A DNA stretch of 64,000 nt from Neopestalotiopsis rosae (lineage: Eukaryota > Ascomycota > Sordariomycetes > Amphisphaeriales > Sporocadaceae). The notes beneath the pieces were generated by a model. It ran no database searches, had not been told where the DNA came from, and saw nothing but the letters and a program-made list of their open reading frames with translations. Where the stretch lies: positions 496,001 to 560,000 of the forward strand of contig JALGAS010000009.1 in the NCBI GenBank assembly GCA_023078685.1, written 5' to 3'. Positions 37,036 to 49,989 of the stretch are shown here, piece by piece. Position numbers and translations under genes: made by a program. Each line of letters begins with the position of its first letter. The stretch's first letter is position 1.

Positions 37036-37308
37036 AAACTAGCAGGAAGCATTTGTGTGAATGTTTTGGTGCGCGCGACTGCTTCGAGGAGAGATCACAT
37101 ATACCCTATAGATACCGTGCTTCTTTCAATAATGTAATGGAATTGTTCTGAAACCTCCTCGAGTAATCATGGTTATCAGGTCAAGTTGTCGTCCGTATAT
37201 ACACCTGTTGTTGATCCTAATTGGGCACCAGTGAAACATTTTTGACATTATGCCGTCTACCTTGCCTAGACTCCATGGCTTGTAAGCTACAGATCTCCTG
37301 ATCCAGAA
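37008..37308. other. Intergenic, convergent AMID-like / END3
   Basis: About 300 bp between two convergent genes, starting with the poly(A) tract. No further feature seen. Confidence 0.6.
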
Positions 37309-38644
37309 TTATCTGCTCGTCTTCTCATCCTCGATCTCCCTCCGCAGCTGTTCCAGAACTTGCGTCCTCGAGCTCAGATGCGACTCCAGTCCATCAATCT
37401 GCTCCTTTACCGTGGCCAGGTCATCCGCTACGCCCCTTAGGTTGCTTCCGGTCTTGGCCTTGCCGTTACCTTCCTCCAGCTCGCGCAGCTCCTTGCGCTT
37501 GTAGTCCAGCAGCTGCTCCAGTTCGCGCTTTACGAGCGCAGGCTTGCTCTCCCTCTTGCCGCCGCGCCGGCGGTTCGCGATTTCCTCAACCTTGGCCATC
37601 TTGTCGTCGAGTTCCTGCAGCTGCTTCTTGAGCCGCACCTCTTCCCAGTCGTCCGTCTTGGCCGTGCTAAAGTCGGTGCCGGCCGTCTTGAAGCCGCCCC
37701 GACCGAGCCGCGTCAGGTATTGGTCGCCAAACTTGGCCTTGCGTCCGGTGCTCGTGTTCTCGTCGGCCTTGGCGGCCCAGCGGGAGGCGGCAGGAGCATT
37801 GCGCTCCGAGTCCAGCTGGTAGTTGATTTGGTTGCGCTCAAACGATGATCGGAGTGACGCTGGCACGGTCCGCGGGATCCGGAAGCCCTCGTGCCTATTG
37901 TTAAGAATGTGTAGGAATGCGAGACAGGCGTCCTTGTTAATGGTGGAGGAAGCCGAAGGGTTGATTAGGTTCCAGGCGCTGCGAATATCGGTATCTGGCA
38001 CGTCAAGCGATTCGTAAAGGTCCTCTAGCGCATTAACTGTAAGACAGAATCATGGTCAGCGGTTCTGGTTCCGAGTAGGAGAGGCAGGGCGCATTGTCAC
38101 AACGTACACGACATTTCTCCACGCATGTCTCTGTTCTCCTGATATATCGACTCGTACTTGGCCTTGTCTGATGGCTTCATGTACCAATCAAATCCGTCTT
38201 TGAGACCGGGCGAGTCGTCTTCGTCTTCCACCTGCTCGAATGCTACTTGCTTGCCGGTGACTGCTCTGTTTGCCTGTACAAGATGCGCCTTGGATTCGGG
38301 AACGAGCCAATCGGGCAATGTGTTGGGGACCTCGGCGTATTCCTGGCCTCTTGTTAGCAAAGGGGTCCATCGTAAGATTCATTCTGGGAGGAATGAGGAA
38401 GACGAACGCCATTGACTATATCAAAGATGATGCGCATGCCAACACAGAACTCCTCAAAGTCGAGATTGCCGTCATTGTCAATGTCGGCCACATCCCAAAC
38501 CTTTTCGAGCTGGTCGTCCCGCAGGCCACTGTTCTTGAGCAGCGGCGCCGCCATCTCTCCGGTCAGGTATTTGCCGCCATTTGTCCTGGTTGAGAAAATG
38601 TTCCAGTACGTCTCGACCTCGGAGGCTTCGATTCGGGGCGCCAT
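37309..38644 (-). CDS. END3: Actin cytoskeleton-regulatory complex protein END3 (EH-domain endocytic adaptor)
   Basis: Component of the Pan1-Sla1-End3 complex that couples endocytic coats to actin at cortical patches. Three exons, complement(37309..38036, 38108..38342, 38408..38644), encode 399 residues, the normal family size. The N-terminal EH domain (about 1-100) contains an EF-hand loop, [14 protein letters not shown] second EH-like domain covers [14 protein letters not shown] and onward (about 135-230). C-terminal coiled-coil repeats ([29 protein letters not shown]) follow. Splicing restores [18 protein letters not shown] and GEMSF-NALEDLY; the first donor is the non-canonical-looking but GT-containing GTTCGT, with a GCTAAC branch site. 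Confidence 0.95.
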
Positions 38645-40306
38645 GGCGGCAACGCTTTGCAAGGCCGGGATGCTGTGCTGCTGCTTGTCGGTTGTGCCCG
38701 GTCGCAGAATGCTGCTATTATATGGGGAGTCGACTAATGATAATAGAGGAGAATTGATTGTGAAGGCGCCGCCGTGTCTCGTCTCTCCCAAAAATGGTGG
38801 TCGTGGTGATGAATGAACGAATGAATTGTTGCCTCGCCTGCTAGAACCAACCCCCAATACCCGACACTAAGGGAAGCTTCCAGGGGTGCGGCGATTGCCA
38901 TGCGAGCGAGCTCCAACTGTAATGACTGCGGGCCATGAGGAGCTGACGTCGAGCTTGGCAGTGAAGCCCAATGGGTGCACGGAGCCTTTTGGAGCCTTTT
39001 GGAGCCTTTGTGGGGGCTGTTACAGTGCAGTACTGTGCTAATGACACTAAACTCTACCCCTGTCTTTTATGATCTCTCCACACTTATTACAATGTCAATC
39101 TGGAATAGACCAACTCCATGCCGCGAGACTGATGTCTTGTCAATCATTACTTTTGTATACTAGACGACATATACCCGAAGTAAGAAATTAATTGCTTGCA
39201 GTTTGCTCTTTATTCATGATCAGAGTCACCAGGAACACATGAGTCTTGGGACTGGAAAATTACTCAAGGTTTTTACAGCATACTCCCACCTGGCTCGCTT
39301 TCACCTTTTTTTTTCCCCTTTGCCTTTCTACTACTCGGTCCGAACCACCTTAAAATGCCATTCGGAGCATGAACAGACCTATCTAGTTTTCTACTCGCCG
39401 GATCGGTCTCCCAACAGATGGCAATTTTCAAACCTGCATACATGGGAGACCAAAATTAATGGCAGTAAACAAACCACCAAATTATGGATCGCGTCTGGGC
39501 CGTGATAGCCGGGAGAACATGCCAGCGTTATGGTGATTCGGAGTACGCTTCGAAATACTAATGGCCTGAGATCCATATTTTTATGTTATAGATGCGATGA
39601 TATCTTCATGTTGTTACTTCTTTTTGCGGTTTCTCGGCTGGAAAACCAACAATCACTTCGACGACACTTGGGGAGCTCTTAGTTGTATGGAATTGGCATA
39701 GATGATCTCAAACTAACATCGAATATATCGCCAGTCTCAATCGAGTCTATCCTACATCACAAGAATCACGAAACCGAAGTGATTTTAATTAGCAGCGGCA
39801 GTGAAAAATCCACAATCGTGACCGTGACGTATAATACGACGCAGTGCTTATCTGGTCAACTCACGTTCTATTCATTCATGTTCAAATGGCCCGTGGCATC
39901 ATCTCGGGTCCATTCCTTGGGAAGAGACCATTAGAGTTTTTTCTTGTTCCCCCCGTGGAAGACGGTTGCTGTGCGACCTAGCTGCATGGCCGTTGAGGCT
40001 CTTATAACTCGCCGCCACCTCTCAAATCATAAAGGCACCTGGTGGTTTGTTGTCTCGCTGGTACGACAAAACTTCATCAACTTCTCTTCTACTTCTAATC
40101 ACCATCGACAACAACGGCATTCTAAGATACATAGCCTCGATCTGACTTCTGGCTCCTATTCGAAGAGATTTGTCTTCTCAAAATCAACCTTTCACGCTCT
40201 TATATTACCTTTTTCAACAAGACGTGTCTCTTGCTAGCACAGTCAACAACCCAATAGTTGTTGTATACAGACCACACACCAAATCACGAGCCCAGAAAAC
40301 ATCAAA
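38645..40306. other. Divergent intergenic region, END3 / acidic protein
   Basis: 1.7 kb with no supported gene. It contains a three-unit 10-bp direct repeat at 38981-39010 near the END3 promoter. Confidence 0.55.
38981..39010. repeat. Three tandem copies of GGAGCCTTTT
   Basis: Three contiguous 10-bp units about 340-370 bp upstream of the END3 ATG (the third ends with G instead of T). It could be a simple expansion or a repeated protein-binding site; nothing else supports function. Confidence 0.7.
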
Positions 40307-40794
40307 ATGACTTCCGGCTCATCCTGTCGACGACCCCTTTCCGTACGTGCTGATGGCACGACGGCAAAATACCAACGTTGCGCACCAATTTACGTCTATA
40401 CACCTATGGGTATGTCGAGACGACCGCCCACGCATCGTTTTTGTACGCGCTAACGATATTACCAGACACAGACTCTGACGAGTGCCTTTTCGACTATACG
40501 CCCCCATCCCGCAGTTCTGATTGGTCGAGTCAGAGTGATACCGAGGAAAGCAAGGATTCGGACATGATGGATTGGGAGTGCGAGATCAAGACGATGGATG
40601 TCGAAATGAGCGACAGCGATGCTGAGGATGCCGACACAAGCGTCGCTATGGACATCGACATGGACCTCGATATGGATGAGAACGACGACTACGACTCTCC
40701 AACTGTCGAGATGACAGACGCTGTGGATATTGTCATCACCATGGACTACGAAACACTGGACAGCATGGAGGGTGTCAGATATGGGAAATTGTGA
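40307..40794 (+). CDS. Small, highly acidic hypothetical protein
   Basis: I do not recognise this protein. Two exons, 40307..40409 and 40466..40794, encode 143 residues. The 56-nt intron has a GTATGT donor, a GCTAAC branch and a CAG acceptor. The first 34 residues are basic and carry two cysteines. The rest is dominated by Asp, Glu, Ser and Met, with an alternating run MDIDMDLDMDE, and several DSD/SDTEES casein-kinase-2-like sites. There is no signal peptide or membrane segment. Clean splice signals and a good context at the ATG (CAAAATGAC) support a real gene. The composition suggests a disordered nuclear or chaperone-like acidic protein, but that is a guess. Confidence 0.65.
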
Positions 40795-42248
40795 TGGTCG
40801 GAGAGGCGGGCGTGGTACAAAGTTATCTGGGTGGCACATTATCAGCTCTCTTTCGACGCGATATCATGGAGTTTTGTGAAATTAGCGATGCAATTGGAAA
40901 AGTCTTCGCACAACCATCATATATTATCAATGCACTTGATGTTTCTCATTTCTTCTAGACCATCGCAAAAGATTATTACCGTGACACCCCGCAGCGTAGC
41001 CACTAAATTGTTCGCAAGTTTTAAGTCAATGGTTTGGAAAATGTGTCGTTTTTTGCCGCAAGATCACTGCAAACTTTTACTACGGAGCTGCCAACAATCG
41101 GTGTCTGCTATGTCTTTTTGAACTCGGTATACAATCGTCTCGAATTGATGCAGGATTTGTACCAAGTGAGCCTTGTTGCACCTCCTATGGAACCCTCGGT
41201 TGCCTCCACCTCGTCCATTCAGCAGTCGCGTCAAAACGGCGCGTCGAGACGGGTGTCCTCAAATCAACGAGTATCAACAAACAGGGCGATGGACTAGTGG
41301 AGGCACGACCTGGATGGTAGGTTAGCCAGGTCCCCCAACAGGATCAGACTTTCGGTCCTTAAAATCTTTGCGAAAGCTGCCTGAACCCAATTGCCTCCAT
41401 TTGTACAGATTCTGCCGAGCTCGGACTCATGGATGGTTGTACCATAACGAGAAGAGCATGGCTAGTTGGAATAGGATACAATAATGACACTCAGTTGTCT
41501 TCGAACGAATTTGAGAGTGATGGTGGAGCTAAAGGGGACGCAACATGCATTCGACACGGAAGAGGCAGCCCCTACCCTCAGCATTCAACGTTGGAGTCGT
41601 AGTATCTCCCGTCTCGGTAAAGAGAAATCAACAGGTGACCATCTACAAGTGGTCTGTCCGGAGTGGAGGTCTTACGGCTCAGCCCAATCGACAAGCATTT
41701 TGACCGCCATCTGCACTGATACAGTCTATAAAAAAGACATCAAGGAAGACGAAGACAGGGGGGATAGCGGCAGGGCTAGGCTCAGACAACGTGAACGCAA
41801 TAGTATCAACACAAGCAACAACAGGGTCAGCTAGGCTTTTGCTATTTGGTGATGGTTTAGCTTCTTAAGATTATGGTATTTCTATGATTTCTCGCTGGAA
41901 GTAATAATAAAAAATATAAAAATAAAAAGTCTTTGAATCCATGTTGCAAAACGCCTTGACCAAGTGTGTATGATATTACCCCCATTCCCAGCCACAAAGA
42001 TATATCGTAACCTCTAAGACCAGCACATTTATAGAGGGTATCTTCAAAAACCAAAAAAGACAAACTTTTTTTGCAGCCTCCGCGCCATCTATAACCAACC
42101 AGTCCAATTAACTCCAGTAAAAAATCAGGCAAATCTGCTCCCTTCGTCTTTCTTGCACAATCAGAGACTGAAGGGGTGCTCAACGTCATAGTCTCGACTG
42201 TCGTAACAAAGCCGCCACGTGTTATACGTCATGATGCTGAGTATCATT
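40795..42248. other. Intergenic, convergent acidic protein / MFS transporter
   Basis: 1.45 kb without a supported gene. The open frame at 41484-41834 has no recognisable motif. AT-rich around 41900. Confidence 0.55.
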
Positions 42249-43989
42249 TCACTCTTCCTCGGGCACCTCGACGATGGTCACATACCCGCGGGACTTGGCC
42301 GTCTCTGCCTCTTCGGGCAGCTCCTCATTCTTGATGCGCTCCACGGAGAAGCACTGCACTGCGCCGATGACAGCCACCAAAGCGCTACCATACCAGGCTA
42401 GAGCAGTAGAGTTCTGTCTGCTTCCAATAGTGTACAGGTAACCTGCCACTGGTGGCGCAATCATGCGGCAGGCAGCGCCGGCGCTCGCGGCCAGACCATT
42501 GACCTTGCCTAGCACGGTATTGCATGGTGTCGCATCCTTGATTAGGATGAGTAAGAGCGGGTAGAGGATGATGGAGAGGATGTTCCGGATGGTCAGGCAA
42601 AAGTAAATAGACGGGTACAACATCGACTCAGGCACATGCAACAGCATCGGCATGATCAGGTAGGCAATGGGGTGGAGTACCGTGACCAATATAAAGAGCC
42701 GAAAGACCCCAATGAAGGAGGCTGCGATGGGGAAAATGACGGCTTGTACGAAAAGCGCAATGACGCCGTTGACAGCCATGATGACACCCACGGACTGCAT
42801 TGACAGACCAAGGCCGCCAGGTGAGTACAATGGATTTCCGACGGAAAAGGCTCCAGTCCGGCCCGCATAAGAGGTCATGGGCATCTTTTCGTCTTCGAAA
42901 AAGATGGGCAGGAGATGGTCGTAGGTCATCGAGTGATAGGTGAAGATGGACAATGCCACGATGAGAGCGACAATCTTGTTGGTGAAAATGGTGATCTCGG
43001 CGCCCTTGTACGGTTGCTTCAGGCACGGCATGTCTCGGGATAACTCGGCGCTGTTTCTAGTTCTGAAAGTACCATAGGTCTCGGATCGAATGTCGACAGC
43101 AGGCTGCTTGAGGGCATCCGAGGTCTCGAGGAGCGGTGTTTCAAAAGACACGTACGTGTCGTCTGGAAGCATTACCCGCGGAATCATGTCGGGGTGAGTC
43201 TCATCGAGCAAAAAGTATCCCAGGCAGATGCTGATGAGCAGGAGCCCAGCGCAGATGAGGTTGGGCAAGAGATAGGGAAACACATCGAAGAAGCTTCCCT
43301 CGGGAAAAGTATCGGGGAAGGACTTGTGAGGCTCAGCAAAGATGCCACCGATACTTGGCCCGATGATGGTTCCAATAGACCAGACAAAAGGCATCACGGC
43401 ATATGCGCGAGCTTCGAAGATTGTTAGCAAACGTTTCTACGCGACGACAAGAGAGTAAGCCTTACGCTCGTGCTCCTTCTTGGTGCAAAGTTCGGAGACC
43501 ATGGTCTGTATGACACCAATGTTTCCGTTCAAGAGTCCACCGACAGCACGTCCGGCCAGGGCGATCCAAATGTTGGTGGCAAAGCCAACCAAGATCAAGC
43601 TGAACATTGTGCCGATACATCCCATCAGGAGAACTGGCTTCCTGCCAATACGATCGGAGAGGCCACCCCAGTACATTCCCATGGAGGCTTCAGCTAGGGC
43701 AAAAGCCGAGATGAGCAAGCCGGCATAGAAGGAGGCATCTTGTTCATTGCCGATCTTGAACCGCTTTACTAGTGACCAGGCATATGGAAAGATTGAGGTG
43801 AGCGCAATAGGCTCGGCAAGACGAACAATAGCTGTGAGCTGGTTAGCAATGAATTCGTGTGTACAAGGAAAGAGCAGTTGAGGGTAATAGTATTTGGAGA
43901 AAGGAATATAGTCACCAACCTAGAAGGAAGAGCTGGACGGTCGGGAAGTCATCAGGATTTCGAGGCGATCTCTGCTTGGTTAGGACCAT
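42249..43989 (-). CDS. Major facilitator superfamily transporter (ZIF1/Ycr023c-like DHA family)
   Basis: Twelve-helix proton-coupled transporter of the class that includes plant ZIF1 and yeast Ycr023c; the substrate is unknown. Three exons, complement(42249..43411, 43466..43831, 43920..43989), encode 532 residues. The first helix begins AIVRLAEPIALTSIFPY. MFS motif A is GGLSDRIGRKP between helices 2 and 3, and helix 4 has GRAVGGLLNGNIG. RAYAVMPFVWSIG starts helix 5, and a long central cytoplasmic loop (about 225-300) separates the halves. The C-terminal tail is acidic (VTIVEVPEEE). The start at 43989 has excellent context (AAACCATGG). A putative upstream exon ending at 44017 finds no in-frame ATG. 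The third intron has a textbook GCTAAC branch site. Confidence 0.9.
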
Positions 43990-46900
43990 GGTTTTGTAAA
44001 TGAATATCTATCTTACGACAGCTGATGCAGCACTTGACGCCGGTAAAGGAAGAACAAAGAAAGTTGGTGTATGTGTCGAGGTCCCTTTCAAGAGCGTGTA
44101 GGCTGCAGGTGCTGGATCGTCCCCTATTTGTGTAGAGCTCAGGGTATATCAAGCAGGGACCCGGAGTTTTCTCGACGGCAAATCAAGGAAGGTTTGGACG
44201 AGACGATGGTATGATGCTTCTGTGCCTGGGCGTTCTACGTGTTTGTACGTAGATGATCAAGCCACAAAATCTAAAAACGATAGACAAAGAACTGATATAG
44301 GGAAAAAGAAACCCTAGGTCTGTCGTCGATGGCGCAATATATGCGTCTACAGTAATGCAGGACAACCGGAAAGAAAAATCCAAATCAATGGCAAACCAAA
44401 GTTGAAGAAGAGGAAGAAGCAGGGACAGCGACAAATAGATTGACTTGCATATGCCAGACCGACCAGCTACCTGCAGGCGCTACCTACCTGCTCTCACACC
44501 ATGTTTGGGAAATTGGTGGAAGGAGCGAGGAAAATTCGGACACAAAGTTTTCAATAAGTGTCGGACCTTTTAGTGGCTATCGCCTGACCCGTGTCACCTG
44601 GCAGTGGAATCGGCTAGGCCGTTTGGCGCCGTGCAAGTCGCTATCAACTGGGGCATTTTGTCTCACGTAGCGTATGATAATAGTATTGCGACATTCCGAC
44701 TATGGATTATAACACGAGACTAAGAGGATTATACTGTTCTTTTTGGTGAGTATTGTCTATTATGGAGCTCAGTATAGTCTATATACTCTATAGTATGAAC
44801 AGAAGTATATGACTTTCTGCTATCGCAGTTGCATGGTGTGCGTTGTGGACGCCGTTTGACCCTCTGATGTGTGTACGCAGTACATGATCCGATGTTTGAG
44901 GGCCCGAGAGATAGATATGCTACCGCTAGTTTCCAGGGCTCCCATTCGCCATGCAACAAGACACGGGCAGATAAACAACGTACCAAGCGAATTACTTACA
45001 TGCAAGGAAGTCTCTATCATACAGGGATCGCTCAATCATGCAGGAGTCGTCATCGAAATCATATTGAGGATGAGAGAAAATATGATAGTTCGCTAGACAG
45101 CGTTTCTTCCGACGTGGTTCTGTCAGGTCTCAGTGTGTGGATCGTTACTTGTCAACGATACCTGTACACCTATTTGCATGCCCATACGTTGTATGCAGGA
45201 CTTGATTTCTGCCTGACTGGTGTATACTTTGTCACTTACCGTTCGGCATGGTCGGGATGCAAATTTTGGTGTTCATGATGAGCGATTGGGGAGCGACTGA
45301 GGTTTGCATGTGTACAAGGCTTGCAGCACTCGTTGATAAGAATTGCCGTTCCATGCCAGAGCCAAAGGTAAAACAAGCTCAAATGGGAGCAGTCAGAAGA
45401 AGGGCACTAAGGTAAAGTTAGACGACAGGACCAGGCAACCAGACGAGCCAGGCTATCGGGACTCTAGCTGATGAAATGCACTCAGGCAGTCTCGAAACCT
45501 TGACTGGGCGGCCGGGATCAATAGTGCAAAGCCTGAGCTGGCATCCACCGGACGTCAATCATCCTTGGGTTGCTTGGATGTGCTCCTACAAACTTGGCGA
45601 CGGAGGGATGAGTCCGACAAGCGTAAAATCTGCTAGACACTAATGAGCAGCTTGTAAATATTACACGGCTACGGCCATCGAATCACTCTTATGCAATGCT
45701 GCTCATCATGTCAATTCTAGTAGAGATTGACATTTCCAAGTCGTTGGTCCATTCGGATTCAATTTTGACTGAGCCCCATCAAAGTCGGTAACATACTCCC
45801 AGCCAACCAGCTGAATACGAAATAGTAACAGGCACGGAGGAATAAGGTGGTAGATAGCAAGCAGAATTGGCCGACCTAGATCTAGTTCCGGGCCAATGGC
45901 GAGCGAGGTGAGTTCCTATCACGGCATCAGAAACATGAGCCCGCCAATAAAAAGACTCGCTATCCGAAAATCTCTGTCCGGAAATCTCGTCCTAGATCGA
46001 CTCACTCAACAGCAGGCTAATGTAGTCGCATCCGCTAAACTCGTTCGAATGCGCCACTGTTGTGTGTTCTACAGACAGCAGAATGCCGGTAAATGAACCG
46101 CCATCCGATCTCTGGCAGTGTTTCATGCAACCCTAGGCAAGATCCGATATTTGCCACTCGCCTGGTCTTCTGGATATTCGAAAATAAGTATTGATTTTAT
46201 TGTCATGGTTTTTTTTTCTCAGCGTGGAAATCTGGTTGTATGTATCCTTATAAGTGTGTTGCTGTTCTCAAAACTTGCTCGCACCTGTCAGAATTAGAGC
46301 ACGGGAACTGACATGCGACGGTTCGAATCTTGATCGACCATCTAACTTTGAGGACCGAGACCGGCTCGACAGGCTATCCCGGGCCCCCTTTGAAGCGGTG
46401 ACAGGCCATGCCACGGAAGAATACTTGCAAGCAACCTGGCTCGATATCCTCTCCCTTGGAAAGCATCCTTGATGCAACTCAATGAGTTGTGTTGCTAGCT
46501 GCGTATCTCACCTGTGATCTGCCGCCAAATCATACATTCAAACATTGCCCAAACCTGCATCCGGGGCATCCCGAAATGACACACACGTCACCATGATCAC
46601 CCTTTGGTGCAGCGCCTATCTGCATCACAATCGCGCAGCCGCATGAATCAGCGCGCGTCGATGTTTGGAGATTTGCAATCGAAGGAAGAAGGAAACATGC
46701 CACTATCCAGTCCAGAGCCCAACCGAAATGCAAATAGATAAGAGCTCTTCGGCAGATCCGTCCGGGTGTCGTCAAAGAAAAGGATGAAAGCGCCGTATTA
46801 CACAGAGCCGCGTTCCTTATCTTGAACGGGTGGAAACACAAGATAATGCAGTGCAACAGCTCACGAAATGCAAGGAAGCAAGCAGCAACCCATTAATGTC

Positions 46901-47726
46901 TGCCGTCTGCTCTCTCCTGCAATACAACGTCCAGCGCCCTATGGCGCCCATAGCTCATATGCAGGTAGCCGGCCGACAGACTGACCGCTCACACGAATCC
47001 CAGAACGTACAGCTGTTGCGGCCCGACATTGCGCCCTGTCTTGATGTCTACCACACCTAGCTGGAGCTGCACTCTGTACCTGACCAGCGTCAATGTAATG
47101 TATCACTCAATTCGGCCGTCGACATTTTCTATCCGCTTTGGGCACCCCTATCAATTAAGGTTGCGGGTTCACTGCATATGTTTCTTGCTATTCGTCACTC
47201 CATGTCCTAGTTTAGAACAATCGACGTTACGCCAAGATGAGAGACTTCGATGTTGCTTGCGAGCATTTCCGGTGGTCAGATAGGTGGCGCTTGGTATCCT
47301 TTCTTTTACGCTTCACATGGGAACCCAATGACCTCGAGTCATGGAAGTAAGCATAATGGACATGTCTTATTAATGCTCACTACACCATTTTGATTTTATT
47401 AGTCCCTGATACGCTACACTTCAAATCCACCCTCTAACGCCCTTGGACAAGAGACGGAAGAAACGAATAATTACAATGAGAAATCGCTGGCCTTGCATGT
47501 AATGGCGTCATGATCAAAACTCCTTGTGAGAACACCAGTGCTCTCGTTCTGCGCTCCAACAACAGCTCTGTTCCTCATGCAGGTCTCCACCTCTACCATC
47601 GACAACAAAGTCGGCTTGACCAAGAACCTTGCCACGTGTTGAAAGGAATTTATGCTCAACTATGGAACGGCAGCAAACATGACGGTACAAGGCATACACA
47701 GCCAGCCCCCGTTGGACACAATCTCC
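43990..47726. other. 3.7-kb gene-poor gap
   Basis: No supported gene. A B-box-like GGTTCGAATC near 46320 does not fold as a tRNA. Possible MFS promoter near 44.0-44.4 kb. No repeat family recognised. Confidence 0.5.
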
Positions 47727-49543
47727 CTACGAGCCCGCAAAGAAGACATCAATCTCCTCGAGCGAGACCCCAATCAGACGTGAGAGCCGCTTCTTCAGCT
47801 CATCGACAGTAATCTCGGGTTTTCCTTGCAGAGGGCTTCCCATGCCTGCGCTACTAAACCGCTGTACAGGAAAGTGCGCCTGCGACAACCTGCTCGCCGG
47901 CAGTCGCTGATAATTCGGTGCTCGGACAGGACTCAGGCTTGGACTCGTGTCGGTGGACGACACGGAGAGGATGCTGTCGATGCGTGAGTGCTGACGTCTG
48001 ACTGTTACTGCTGCCTTCTTAAGAGGAGAAGATGAGGACGACTTTGCTTCTCGTGGTCGTGGGAGAATCGGATTCGGCGCCTCAGCTTCGTGTATGGCCT
48101 CATTGACGGCTACGGGCAAGTCAATCCCAAGCCAGAGAAATCCGTCGTATTGAGGGATGCGAAATGGCGCTCCAGCCCTTGCATTCCACCGCCAGCCCTC
48201 GGCATCGATGTGAAAATCCGCCAGCGCCGCTGCTGCATGAACTCCTGCTTGCTCGATATTGTGATCCACGCCAAGTTCACTACAGCATTTAAAAAGCGTC
48301 TGTGGGCGAATGCATAAGTTCTGGATGTCGCTGTTTTCCCAAGTTCGTTGTGTGAAGAGTTTGGCTACACTATTCCAAATATCAGCTCAAGTCACAGATT
48401 TCGGAAATTGTAACACCTACTACTCCACTGGGATTGAGTAATGGGCTCTATACTTTGGCCTCATTCTATGATGTTTCCAGTTCAAGTGTTGCCGCCAAGC
48501 AATGCCCGCCTCCAACGTTGGCTTTTCTCTGAACTTTACAGCGTCCTGTATAGGCACAGGAACCCACCCGCCAAATATATCGGCAATGAGGCTGCTTCCT
48601 AGCTCCATCTCGAGGTCGGCTCCGTAGAAAGGCTCCGTCATTCCGCTACTCAGCGACCGAAAGTCCCTCCAGAAGATGGCGTGACCAAGTCTACAATTGC
48701 TGATTAGTCATATCGCTGGAAATACGGAGCGAAACACCTACTCATGTACAATGGTGATAGCAGTCATGAATGCCGTCAGCAAGTATTCCTCACTATTGTT
48801 GGGAAGCTCCTTGAGTCTACTGGGAAACTCGGTCATGACTAGCAGTGTCAATTTGCGTTCTTTCCGATGCGCTCTCTTGGCGCGATGATCCCATTCTTCA
48901 ATGATGTCGCGGGCATCCAGCTCCTCAAGCGGGAGGTCGTTTCTCGGATGGCGACACGAATACCCGACCCAACCCTTCTTTTTAAACATGTCCGGATCGA
49001 GCTGCCATTCAATCGACCGCGAGAGCCCCCTCTTCAACTCTTCGGACGCTTCGATGATCCAACTCCTCTTGAGTTCCTCTGTCGCCCAGTCGGCCTGGTG
49101 GTGTCGGACAATTGTCTTCAATGTCGTCTGCTCGCACCCAGGACGTGGGCATTGGCATTTTTCCTTCCCCGGGTACTGCTCGTCAAAGATGTCGTCGATC
49201 AGGAAATCTGAGATCCATTCGAGACCGGCATGCTCGACGAGCCGACTTGCCAACAAGAGAGGCTGTCGTAGTTCCTGGAAAAGTTCGCGGTCCGTATCTG
49301 CCCAGGTTGCAAAGACCGGGTGAATATCTCCTTGAAGATCAAGACACCATTTCTTCGTTGTACCTGTGGAGGACGAAATCTCCGAATCAGAACGGTATCT
49401 CCTTGCAACCGAACAATATTTCCCGGTGGGAGAGGTTTGACTTTACCTATAGCTCCACATTGCACCAAGGCTTCTCTATCCCATTTCTTACTAATGGAAC
49501 CCGCCTGGGGTTGGCGATTTACGGGAAGCAACCACTTTGCCAT
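47727..49543 (-). CDS. Uncharacterised protein with an HELGH (HExxH) putative zinc-protease motif
   Basis: Four exons, complement(47727..48369, 48421..48690, 48742..49363, 49447..49543), encode 543 residues. The key motif TIVHELGHAIFW (His239, Glu240, His243) appears only after splicing: the 51-nt second intron interrupts the Glu240 codon (GA|A). Glu267/Glu269 in ADLEMELGSSLIADIFGG, 24-26 residues later, could supply the third zinc ligand as in gluzincins. A cysteine cluster CQCPRPGC lies near residue 100. The C-terminal third is Ser/Pro-rich and disordered except for the last 35 residues (VDELKKRLSRLIGVSLEEID). There is no signal peptide, so it should act inside the cell. The protease role is inferred from the motif alone, and the first exon (MAKWLLPVNRQ) is the least certain part. 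Confidence 0.78.
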
Positions 49544-49989
49544 ATCCAACTTCCAAGCAGTTTAGCAAGCATGACTGATTGATGAAAAGAGGCAAAGACT
49601 GAGCTCATTCGAGATTCTCCCAACTGACCAAGAAAAGTTCTTACGCATCAGAATTCTCGATGTTACTAGAGGGCAGCTCAAAAGTGAGACAAAACCTTAT
49701 GGACAAAGCATTCCGACAAGTTGAACTAGTCTGAGCCTCGCTACCTCTGGCGTCGATAAAAGCCAGGCACATTCCACCATGACATTGGATTTCTGGGAAA
49801 TGAGATTGAGACAAGCCGCTGTCATGGGCCTCCACCTCTGCACATGACAGTCAAGAAGTTTCACTTTTTCATTGTCTACCACACCCTGCCGCTTATTGTA
49901 TTTCTAGGATCTTGACCAAGATATCCCTATCTATGTTTGTTTCCTTGTCTTGTGAGGAGGCGCTCATCATTGTGTGACGTCGCTCTTGA
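49544..49989. other. Intergenic, inositol monophosphatase / HExxH gene (tandem, same strand)
   Basis: About 450 bp. It should hold the promoter of the HExxH gene and the 3' end of the phosphatase gene. No feature seen. Confidence 0.55.

Noticed and set aside
41484..41834. 116-residue plus-strand frame after the acidic protein gene
   Set aside because: No motif, no splice signals and no codon bias; treated as chance.
43990..44152. Possible extra 5' exon for the MFS transporter
   Set aside because: A donor-like GTAAGA at 44017 and an acceptor exist, but the frame needed has a stop and no in-frame ATG. The ATG at 43989 has strong context.
46300..46345. tRNA-like B-box GGTTCGAATC
   Set aside because: The five bases on either side of the TTCGAAT loop do not pair into a T-stem, and no acceptor stem or A-box could be placed, so it is probably chance.
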